Of a stretch of DNA of 64,000 nt, positions 54,903-64,000 are shown piece by piece. The notes under the pieces were generated by a model that worked only from the letters and a program-made list of their open reading frames with translations, had not been told where the DNA came from and searched no databases. Position 1 is the first letter of the stretch. Every line of letters starts with the position of its first letter. Source of the stretch: Asterella californica (lineage: Eukaryota; Streptophyta; Marchantiopsida; Marchantiales; Aytoniaceae); contig JAYKYS010000010.1 in assembly GCA_036924285.1 (NCBI GenBank), forward strand, positions 4,712,001 through 4,776,000, in the 5' to 3' direction. Position numbers and translations under genes: made by a program.

Positions 54903-57860
54903 TCTACTCTTTCTAAATCAACGCATCCTCCAGTCTGTGCCACGAAACACCCACAAAATTATGATTGGCATTACATAATATCTTCGTCAATTTGATTAAT
55001 GTCGTCCTTAGCAGTATCTTCAACACCCAAATCTTCTCCGTCATCATCTAAGAAATCAAATTCTACTCCGACTTCTTCCATGCTTATCTCTTCATCTCGC
55101 TTCTTGAAAGAGTTTCACACGCTTCCTTGCAATGAAAACTTTAAGTTTAAGTGAACATGTGGCATTGTCATGCACCACCTACGGACCAAACCATCACTTT
55201 GAGAATTTTCTAAGCGCATTTTGTTGGTTGTCTAAGCTACTATAGTACACCAACACCCAATCCATTTCTTTAATCTCATTCGGTCTTAACTGATGACGCT
55301 TATCAAATTTTTCCTTGTTTTTCAAACGCGTCTCTTTCAACTTCTCCTCTACAATCTCTACATCTTCAGGTCTTCTTTCAACGAATTCAGACAGCAAGAA
55401 GATCTTCTGTAGACATACCATCTTTCCAAGGTAGAACGCTCCAAGTAGGTATGTGCTCCTTAATGGACATGATAGGTTTCTGCTCTTGCATCGACTCCGT
55501 CAGCATATATCTAGTGATTGAACTATGAGTTGAATGATCAACCCGTAATGCAAATGGAAGAAACCTTGGTCATTCTCTTGCCCTCTCTTTGCAAACTTTC
55601 ACAACAACTTTACAATAAGAGGATGACCATATTCACTCCTCGCATTTTCCTCTAGATTGTAAGCTGTGGTAAGATCTAATTTCACACCACATCTCTTGAA
55701 GAATGCTTTAGCCTCATCAGTGTTCAGTTCCCTTTGATTAGTTGTGATCTTCCCAACACAACCATATCTACAAACCACATCCTCAAACAGAAATTTGCAA
55801 ACTCCTCAATAGATTTTGTCTGTAAGGCTCGTCCTTCAACTTGGTTGGACAAATCTTCACTTGCCAAAACTAAGTATCGCACCTGTCATATACCAATTGG
55901 CATAATAACAATATCTACTATCCACTTATAATGCATCACAAGTGGATAAGTATGATGTAATCCATCTCTATGCAGAATTCTTGAATACTTTTGACAAGTT
56001 TGGCATGTCTCGGTAAACTAAACTACATCTCTATATATGTTACGCCACCAATATCTCTCCTTCAGCTTTGTTAAGGTGGCATAAATATCTCTATGCACTA
56101 CCCACAAGCTCTCATGAAACTCCTGCGTGAGTAACTTCTACATGTCAACCTTGCACACAATCCTTTGTGACATCTTACCACCTTGCTTAGTTTACTTCTA
56201 CAAATACCCACCTTGTAGCAAATAGTTATAAGCTTTCCTCTTGATATGTTTAAAGCTCCATTCTAGCTGTCTAGTCAACAAGCTTAGATAGCAATCCTAT
56301 GTATATCCATTCTTCTTCATATAGCTCCTCCATGAATAGTTTTGAATGCTCACTCTCACCTACTCTACAGAAAACAATAATGCCAACATCTTTTGTATCC
56401 ACAACCTTCTCCTCCTCATCCTCATACCTTGCACGAGACAACATATCAACTACCGATTGTTCTTCTTCGCTATGTGTCTGAACTCAAGATTTAAGCACTT
56501 GGTATAAGCAATCTAACGTAGCATAGCAATATCAGGGTTGTAATAATTGATAATCATCCCTAATAGTGATAAACAATAGTTTCTAATACTACTAGCACTC
56601 CAATCAAATAATCATTCTCAACTTTCATAGCTATAACTACTCTTCATAACTCTCTCTTCACTTGAGGATAGTTCTTATGTCGTTCACTCAACATCTTTGC
56701 TCCAAATCTGATAGCAATCTGATTTTGTTCCTCATCATCCTATTCTACTGTCCACCCAATGACTATTGGACCAGTATCAACAATAAGTATCACTGGTTTT
56801 CCATCCTTATAGCTCACACGACAAAATATAGATGGAGAAGATAACAACTGCTTCAATCTCTGAAGTGCCTCAATATGTCTTTCCTCCCATGCACACCTCT
56901 TGTGCTTTCTCAATAGATCATAAAGAGAAGTTGTCATGTGTGCTAAGCATGGAATCCACACTTGATAGAAGACACAAGCTCCAAGAAATCTTCTCATCTT
57001 TGTTGTTGAGCTATAAGTATCTTTCATTCATCGTATAGCATCCACTTTATTAAGATCAGGTTTGTGCCCAAACCATCAACATAAGTGTCGCACAATCACA
57101 ACTTCTCGCATTTCAAATGAAGAATTGACACCAGATAGTGTTAAATGCGACTCTTCCAGTTGTGATAAAATCTTATCACAATCTGAAATGTGATTAGCAA
57201 CAAATTTTCTACACCTTTTTATCCATTGTCTCATGTTTCTCCTCCTCTACACATCTCTTAATTGGAATGTCATCCAAGAAAGACTTGGTCTTCTCGAGAA
57301 TGAACTCTCGAAGAAACTTGTTCATCCATTCATCATGTGCGCTACCGAGTTTGTTGCTCCTGTGGTAGCGTGCACATTCTGACCAACCCCAATGGTGTCT
57401 TCATGGTGGTGATATCTTTACTATGTTCAGCAAGTTGAAACTGATTGTATCCAGAGTAAAAATCTCGTACAAAATAAATAGGTCTTTCAGCAAACGCTTC
57501 AATGACCTCTCCTGCGATAGGTCCTATGCTTGTATTTCTGATGATCACTTGGTTCACATACTATATATCTTGGATGAATAGTAGTGCACCACTCTTCTTT
57601 GGTACTGTAAACCAATGACTAGAATATGATGCAAATGATGATTCCAAGATCTTCACCTACATCTTCTCCTTCAAGAGCTTTATGAGGTTCAGTAGATGCA
57701 CTTTTCGGACCTCCGGGCTCTATAAAGGCAAAGAAGTAGGTACAAGAATTGATCTCAAGTCCCAAGGAGCATGAGGAACTGTGAATATGATCATCGGCGT
57801 TCCAATGCTAGGATCTATACATCCAATTTCTGAAGCTTCAAAAGCAAAATCCTAAGTATG
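54903..57860 (-). pseudogene. Old Ty3-B/C-like pol relic
   Basis: From right to left the minus strand shows RT fragments (57342-57557, IGPIAGEVIEAFAERPIYFV and FYSGYNQFQL), an FLDDIPIK box near 57270, the RT-RNase H junction (56740-57027, RRFLGACVFYQVWIP and VILIVDTGPIVIG), integrase pieces between 55440 and 56160 and the C-terminal domain (55194-55421, KNKEKFDKRHQLRP and VLVYYSSLDNQ). Frames are broken everywhere. It is far more diverged from Ty3-B and Ty3-C than those are from each other. Confidence 0.85.
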
Positions 57861-58583
57861 AGAATTTCACACAAGAGTCATACCACACCAAGACATTGCC
57901 AAAGAATGAAAAAAAATCCTTGTTTCTTTGCATAAGAAACTCGGTTGGCTTGACATATTACACATGTTTTTTAGAAAGTGAGCAACGTCGTCTTTTCGGA
58001 CCTCCGGGTTCTGTAAAGGCAAAGAAGTAGGTACAAGAATTGATCTCAAGTCCCAAGGAGCATGTGAAACTGTGAATATGATCATTGGCGTTCCAATGCT
58101 AGGATCTATACATCCAATTTCTGAAGCTTCAAAAGCAAAATCCTAAGTTCTGTGAGAATTTCACACAAGAGTCATACCACACCAAGACATTGCCAAAGAA
58201 TGAAAAAAAGTCCTTATATCTTTGCATAAGAAACTCGGTTGGCTTGACATATTACACATGTTTTTTAGAAAGTGAGCAACGTCGTCTTTTCGGACCTCCG
58301 GGTTCTGTAAAGGCAAAGAAGTAGGTACAAGAATTGATCTCAAGTCCCAAGGAGCATGTGGAATTGTGAATATGATCATTGGCATCTCAATGCTAGGATC
58401 TATACATCCAATTTCTGAAGCTTCAAAAGCAAAATCCTAAGTTCTATGAGAATTTCACACAAGAGTCATACCACAACAAGACATTGCCAAAGAATGAAAA
58501 AAATCCTTGTTTCTTTGCATAAGAAACTCGGTTGGCTTGACATATTACACATGTTTTTTAGAAAGTGAGCAACGTCGTCTTTC
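57702..58583 (-). repeat. Tandem triplication, unit about 291-294 bases, of a chimeric Ty3 piece
   Basis: TTTTCGGACCTCCGGG starts copies at 57702, 57993 and 58287. On the minus strand each unit joins an integrase zinc-region fragment (KDDVAHFLKNMCN) to the start of the RT region (MIIFTVSHAPWDLRSILVPT). A 40-base block resembles the LTR edge near 54860. Copies two and three are most alike. Confidence 0.9.
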
Positions 58584-58975
58584 ATGTAGGGTTAATAAAA
58601 CCTTTTAGCGATCATTGCTAAAGTGGACTTTTCTCTTTTATGGCTTGATAAGGACGCATCATAACACTCTTTAAGCAACTTAGTCTTAAGTTTTCCTTGT
58701 CCCACATAAATCTGACTTTGCTTGAACATGAGTAATCCATGTCTCAACTGCATGTTTTACGACTTCACTCTTCGCTTGAGTTGTTTCAACATTCCTTTGC
58801 TTGATTATCGCCCATGTTATCTTCATGTAACCATCTCTCCAGATCTGACTCCTTATGATACATAGCTCATAAAATCTATGTTGATGATGAAAGATATTCC
58901 TCCTTGTGACTCAAGGCGTCCATAATCATATTGTCCTTTCTCACTTTATGGATTAATTCCACATTCATGAACGCA
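58584..58975 (-). pseudogene. Second Ty3 relic: RNase H end and integrase start
   Basis: The minus strand reads KVRKDNMIMDALSHKEEYL near 58890-58960, the usual end of RNase H, and further left KTKLLKECYDASLSSHKREKS, an integrase zinc region. It then enters the tandem units. It differs from Ty3-A, B and C. Confidence 0.7.
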
Positions 58976-58983
58976 AATCTATC

Positions 58984-60640
58984 ATATCATCGTGTTGCTT
59001 TGGCAGGTTGATGACGAGATAGTGCCAGGATGGCATGCATCTGCCTTTCTTTGTCTGTTGACCATGAACTCTAGTACGGAGGCTCAGGTCGCATCTTTCT
59101 CTAGTCAGAGAGTAGATGATGAGTCTTCAGATCCTGATGGTGGAGATGATGTTCTAGACCAACGAGATATCCATGACGATGTGACCGTAATGGAGTATCT
59201 AGGTACTGACATGGTGATAGACATAGTAAGTCCCAAGGAGCGAGATCGTGTCTCTAAATGAGCGAAGAGATTTCAACAAGAAGGACGACATGTACTTCGA
59301 GTGTGAGATGATGAGAGAGTACGGATAGTGTCACATCCATCTCAAAGGACGTAGTTAGTACGACATGCCCTTGAGGAGTTGGGACATTTTGGAGTGCAGC
59401 GTACGCATAGTTTACTCCAAGGATAGTATTGGTGGCGTGATATGCACATCGATGTGCAACAATTTTTCACACGATGTGTGGTTTGTGATCGAGTACGAGC
59501 ATCGTTTAATGCTCCTACTCCACAGTTACACCCCTTATCAATTATGAGGTTGAGTTATAGTTGGATTTTGGATTTTACGAGACTGTTATCATTGACCATA
59601 TGTCATCATCGGTATGTGTTGATGATGATGGAGCACTTCTCCAAGTGGATTGACTTGGTGGTATTATCAGACAAGGCGAGTGAAGGGACAGCGTATGCGT
59701 TCTTAGATCGAGTGCTGAGTCATTTTGGAGCACCAGCTGAAGTGTTGACAGATCAAGGTAGTTCCTTGGTGAGTTTCAAGTCTTGTGTGATCAGGCCCTG
59801 ATTGATCATCGGACTACATCTCGAGATCATCTTGAGGCGGATGGTTTGGTGGAGAGGGTAGTTCAGAGGATTGCGCAAGTATGGCTTGCAGAAGGGCCAC
59901 TTGGGAGACTGAGATAGCAGTGGTTGGCTATGGGCTACCATTTTAGCCAACAAACGTCTTTGACTTCCTTCTCATTGTACTTTTTATTGTATGACTGTGA
60001 TCCAGATTTACTTTCGGTCATTCATCTTGATTCTACTGAGGTGCTGAACCTTGATGATCTGGATATGTGAGTGAGAGCATGTTCTCAACGAGCAGAGACA
60101 TTTCGGAGAGTTATGCCTATGGCTTTTGAAAACCTAGCGATTGCTCGACATAGAGACACGTTGCGATATGTGATTATTCGAGGAGGAGGTTATCGACCAT
60201 CGATTCGCAGGTTTCATCTTGACGATTATATCTATCTGCAGCAGATTGCACCGACGACGTTGGATGTGACCGCAGAGCACACTATTTTATGAGTGTGTGA
60301 GGTGTTACCTTCTGTAGTACTCATGTTAGAGGGCCGTGATGGTGTTGTTTGGAAGGACCATGTGTGTAACTGCTCGCCATCTCATCTTCCCAACATCAAT
60401 GATATCTTTGACCCAAGCTTAGCAGTGGTACACGTGAGCTTGAGATGTATGTTGTGTGGGTCTGCTGGTGGAGCAGCTCGTATGTTGGTGTGTGATGGTT
60501 GTCCGAGAGGTTGACACATTTCATGTTTGACTCCATCTCTCAGTGCTGTTCTTACTAGACGGTGGGTTTATCATCGATATATATAGCAGAGATAGTCGAT
60601 TAGATCTTTACGTGGTATGGATTGTAGACAAGCGACTAAC
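58984..60640 (+). pseudogene. Decayed Ty3 pol with an integrase followed by a PHD finger
   Basis: Broken plus-strand frames give a zinc region (RHALEELGHFGVQRTHS, CVVCDRV), the integrase core (SWILDFTRLL, VLTDQGSSLV, then GLVERVV) with D, D and E, and a chromatin-reader-like part (RFHLDDYIYLQQ, DVTAEHTIL). A Cys-rich module follows at 60430-60560: CMLCGSAGGAARMLVCDGC, then PRG-stop-HISC. That is the first half of a PHD finger with its Trp codon mutated to TGA. The last zinc ligands are lost (WVYHRYI). A PHD finger at the integrase tail could target integration to marked histones. Confidence 0.75.
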
Positions 60641-60648
60641 AATGAGAC

Positions 60649-61135
60649 GATGTAGCACCCGGTCTCTAGATCCTTACACCCACGAAGGTGTATATCACGT
60701 AGTTGAGATATGGAGCTATCTGGAGTTAGAGGGACCTAACTGTCAGTTAAGGAGGTGATTGTGATACACTTGTGTACGTGTATGATATCATCCATGTGAT
60801 ATGTGTATGTGTGGTGTACCTCTGACAGCGATGTATGTTGTGTAGCGATGTGTATGCGCATGACAACTGGCACATCAGTTTGGTACCCCGGCTAGGTTGA
60901 CGAAGTGCGGAGTGATGAATGCCGATAGGGCCGTTAGTGCCGTTAGGACGACTTGGTGGGATAACCCACTAGGGGTGTACTTCGCAGATAGGACTTGGGG
61001 CCTTAGTTCTTCGAGTAGAGCCTTCAAGCTCCTGGCTATGGTGGATAGTCTTGGTGAGTGCAATCTAGATTCTCTGCGAGCACAGAGTGGATTTGACTCG
61101 ACTTTAGTGATTGTTTTGTATCCGTTGACATAGTG
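60649..61135 (+). repeat. Possible LTR of the PHD-type Ty3 relic
   Basis: TGTAGCACCCGGTC at 60649 has the look of a Ty3 LTR start just after the pol relic, and GTTGACA near 61130 would serve as an end. No second copy exists in the window to confirm this. Confidence 0.3.
60768..60862 (+). repeat. Direct repeat, copy 1 (about 95 bases)
   Basis: A GTGTATGTG-rich block (GATACACTTGTGTACGTG...GACAGCGATGTATGTTGTG) recurs at 61159-61262 with a few changes, about 390 bases away. Confidence 0.85.
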
Positions 61136-61158
61136 GAGTGAGTACATATCGTTTATCA

Positions 61159-61262
61159 TTGTGGTACACTTGTGTATGTGTATGAGATTATCCATGTGTT
61201 ATGTGTATGTGTGGTATATCTCTGACAGCGATGTATGTTGTGTAACGATGTGTATGACATGA
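61159..61262 (+). repeat. Direct repeat, copy 2
   Basis: This is the second copy of the block at 60768-60862, ending GTGTATGACATGAC. It marks the edge between repeat debris and the AT-rich genic region. Confidence 0.85.
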
Positions 61263-62156
61263 CACAAGATCTTAGAATTAAACTAAGATTATATGATGAA
61301 GCTTTAAAAGGAAAGGGGATAGCAGCTTGTGTCAGTAATCAGGAAAGTGATATAGTGATATCATTACATAATATCTGCTTTGATTTTATAGTTCTTGATC
61401 TTTTGTTTGATTACTATCTTCTTCTGACTATGTGGTTATAGTAATCGAGGTGGGTTACTATATTTCTAATAATATAGTAATCATAATTCTCCGTGTTTGA
61501 TCTAAACATTAATTACAGTTCTTGTTCTGAACTTTAAGTGATCAGATGTACCGCTATTTTTTAATACAAACAGTTCAATCATGATGTTAATCAAATTTAC
61601 GTAGATAATATTATTGAAACAAATCTAGAGTATCAACATTATGTATGTTGTTTGGAGTTGAACCGAACATCAATGGCACCCGCTAACAGCACACTTCACA
61701 CAACGAGGTCAAAATAGTTCATGTGTGATAAACAAAAAATTCAGTTACTCATATAAGCTTCTGATGATAAATCAGGAAATCAAATGTTCATGTATCTTAA
61801 TATTGACCTGTTCTGGATCATATTACTTGTTTTCTTAGACCTTCTTTTATTATAAATATGTATTGATTAATTTAGGCATTTATTACTTATTAATAAGTTT
61901 ATAATATTTCATTAAATATCTTTTGGGGGCATTAAGTAGATCGAACATGATTATGGAGTATATCCTTAGTGTCCACCCGGTGAATCCTTAATGCAGTACC
62001 CACTGAATATTCTTTTCTTAAAAAATATCCAATAAATTTCTGATATACGAAAAAGTTTCTACTGATATCAATTGCTGATCAATCATGATGTTCTTCCTAG
62101 TCTTTAAAAGGAATGGATCATACTCCAAAAAGATGATAAATTTATCGACTGTACAG
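61263..62156. other. AT-rich stretch without recognised gene
   Basis: Composition changes sharply to AT-rich here. I see no transposon homology and no convincing exon. It is probably an intron of the channel gene. Confidence 0.4.
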
Positions 62157-62256
62157 GAATGAACGTGATCGATTTTATGGTTGTTGTGATCTCCTACTGG
62201 AATACTGGACCAAATCGAAAGTTCCTTAATCTAACTCCTATCCGAATGCTACGATG
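62157..62256 (+). CDS. Exon of a voltage-gated cation channel (S3 and start of S4)
   Basis: After an acceptor-like TGTACAG the reading is MNVIDFMVVVISYW, a typical S3 helix of a voltage-gated ion channel. NLTPIRMLR follows, the start of the S4 voltage sensor with its first two Arg residues. A possible donor follows at 62257 (ATG/GTTC). The exon is about 100 bases and ends in mid-codon. Earlier exons must lie upstream but I could not find them before 61263. Confidence 0.6.
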
Positions 62257-62586
62257 GTTCTACATCAAACAGACCAACAAGACCCATCGAGGCAAAGAAA
62301 GCGTTCCACTATTGGCACGTCACTTACAGTCTCAAGCCTACATCCGCTTCCTTTTAAAGTGAAATTCAAACGATAAGAAGTCTAGGTCTCTGGTTGTAGC
62401 AACTTGAATTCTATCCCAAATAGCACAAGAGAAATATCCTTCCCCACGGCCTTGTACAGTGAATTTCGTTTTATGTAGTGTAATCATGAAACAGTAAGAA
62501 AGAATGATGCTTATTCTATTGGTTCCTTCATAAGAGTTACCAAGAGTAAATCTGAGTAAGAATGTGCACATCTTTGTATGCTACAG

Positions 62587-62828
62587 ACGGCTATTCTCAG
62601 AAGCGTGGGAAAAATGACTTCTGTGTATCTTTCCCTTTTCCTTATCATCATTATTTTCTCAATCTTCAGTATGGAGTTATGGGGCGGACAGATGCATTTT
62701 GATGATGGTTTTCCACGGGCTAATCACGACAGCATCGGGCAAGCGATCCTCTTGTGGTTCACAGTCACTACGGGTGAAAGTTGGGTAAACTATATGTGGC
62801 ATGCTATGCGTCCCGAAGTAAAAAACAG
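62587..62828 (+). CDS. Exon of the same channel (S5, pore and selectivity filter)
   Basis: The 242-base exon lies between an acceptor (TGCTACAG) and a donor (AACAG/GTACTTTT). It reads TAILRSVGKMTSVYLSLFLI with a hydrophobic S5 helix, then the pore turret and SIGQAILLWFTVTTGESWVN. TGESW is the filter form of a Ca2+-channel-like repeat, with Glu as the permeation residue. Such four-repeat channels occur in animals, fungi and algae but are absent from flowering plants, as far as I know. One repeat is seen here; which of the four I cannot tell. About 20 residues of S4 and the S4-S5 linker are missing between the two exons. Confidence 0.8.
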
Positions 62829-63574
62829 GTACTTTTTCTCACTCTGTAGGAATATCTTTGATCATTGACATACGTAAAGAGCTGTTTTTGTTTGGTAACT
62901 TTGGTTTTATTTGTGAAAGACGTGAAGCTATACTTAGTCTATTTTAGTCTCTGGTTTTATTTTGTCTCTGGACCTTTCTGCAACCAGACACCGCTGTCTT
63001 TTCACATAATGAGCACTCCCGACAGGGAGTTCAATCACACGTTGCTTTGGCAACGAGCAAATGGACCTACCAACAGATGGAGACACCTTTGTTTGTATAT
63101 CAGCTGCCGATTGACTATTCCTATTCCGCTTCAATATTTATTTGAAACATGATTCCGCTTAGTATTTTAGTCTCGATTCAGTCCAAATTTGTCAAAAATG
63201 TTATGATGTGTATTCTGCTTCAATATTTATTTCCCTCCAGTCCAAAACTTTCTTTATGATGTTTTAACTTTTCTTCATCATCCAAACTTACAGTGAATCG
63301 TAGTGTCAGCGACAGAATGTGACCAATAAATTAGATTACTTCTAGTCAGGTGTCACATGTGTTCCTTGTATGAGTTCCTCTCTTACCTTCTATCACTTTT
63401 GATGCTTCAATACATCGTATCTGTTTCACGTGATCCGTTTACTTCCATTCTGTTGCATGCTTTGGCTACACGTAAGTAAAGGTACCATATTATCTTTTCA
63501 CTTCAAGAATAAATATTCACTTCACTGTAGAATACGAACCTGAAAAATAGAATAAATAGTGACTAATAGAAACA
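62829..63574. other. Intron-like stretch after the pore exon
   Basis: This is AT-rich, with no transposon match. I looked for an S6 exon on the plus strand and did not find one. The open frame at 62865-63152 has no channel features. Confidence 0.4.
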
Positions 63575-63970
63575 CATTTCAGTCAGCTGTCTACCATCAA
63601 CAAACAATACTTTTGCAAGTCAATTATATATATCCGAAGATTCAAATATTCCTTGAAACAAATAGTGGCATTTGAAGCTAGAATAGAGCCTCGATGATTT
63701 CCCACCATGATTGCGGTAAAAGCACAATCCTTAGCATCTTGGTCTCTACAACTGCACCTCTGAATCTCCTCAACTCCTCAATGAACTTTGACAGCTCTTT
63801 TTATTCTTCTAAGGCCTGGACCTTCTCAGTGACAATCAGCATCTTCTTCTTGCACGGTTGATTTTCTGAAGAACCCTCGGGTGTTGCGAAATCCACCTTC
63901 TTGCATGATAATTTTGGAGTTGCACGCGTTGACCTCACCGAATGATGTTGCACTTGATGCAACATCTTCT
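63575..63970 (-). pseudogene. Unassigned minus-strand coding-like fragment
   Basis: The minus strand from about 63965 reads MLHQVQHHSVRSTRATPKLS, then DFATPEGSSENQPCKKKMLI and VTEKVQALEE, a stop, then KELSKFIEELRRFRGAVVE. A second frame continues as CAFTAIMVGNHRGSILAS. The Lys-rich start and short coiled-coil character look protein-like but broken. I do not recognise it. It may be a decayed transposon gene inside the channel intron. Confidence 0.3.
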
Positions 63971-64000
63971 GTTTCTTTGTCTAATTCGCATGATCTGCCG

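Noticed and set aside
62865..63152. Open frame after the pore exon as the S6 helix exon of the channel
   Set aside because: It starts after a good donor site, shows no S6-like sequence and no conserved channel motif.

Overview
The window is eukaryotic nuclear DNA made almost entirely of nested, mostly broken transposable elements. Only the last 2 kb looks like host gene: two exons of a four-domain-type voltage-gated cation channel whose pore carries a Glu in the filter motif TTGESW. That channel type, Ty3 elements of a lineage that I recall as also common in fungi, and a Ty3 integrase followed by a PHD finger suggest a green-lineage alga. A large-genome charophyte such as Chara is my best guess, but it is unproven. 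I saw no bacterial features, tRNA, rRNA or CRISPR.

I use four family names. Ty3-A has 0.8 kb LTRs. Ty3-B and Ty3-C are related, with 1.3-1.4 kb LTRs, protease motif DHGS and RT motif FLDD. The E-element is a unit of about 5.9 kb with no reverse transcriptase and one long gene of unknown function.

Layout. 1-2300 is a large palindrome of two facing Ty3-A 3' ends around a scrap of the E gene. 2218-3921 is a Ty3-A pol remnant cut by an E-element (E1, 3922-6057). 6058-28830 is one Ty3-B element, split inside gag by a complete E-element (E2, 8368-23223) with a CCTGA duplication. E2 itself carries a solo Ty3-C LTR (11753-13035, duplication CCGG) and a young, nearly intact Ty3-A element (14569-22195, duplication GTTC). 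28831-35955 stacks three more E copies (E3, E4, E5). E5 is split by a full Ty3-C element (35956-44662, duplication GCGT). 45740-50589 is a truncated minus-strand Ty3-B, then the end of another E copy (E6, to 53080). 53081-58975 is old minus-strand Ty3 debris with a tandem triplication. 58984-60640 is a decayed plus-strand Ty3 pol with the PHD module. 61263-64000 is AT-rich and holds the channel exons.

The most interesting object is the E-element. It has TGTAGTG/TGTGGTG imperfect inverted ends, a 5-bp target duplication, no terminal direct repeats, and a single gene of about 800 codons (unusual N-terminal region, basic patch, long coiled coil). The whole unit is saturated with the motif GTCTTC/GAAGAC, densest near its ends. 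I do not recognise it as a described transposon class. Most stop codons that break the E and Ty3 genes are C-to-T type changes (CAG to TAG, TGG to TAG or TGA), which fits cytosine-methylation damage in silenced elements.
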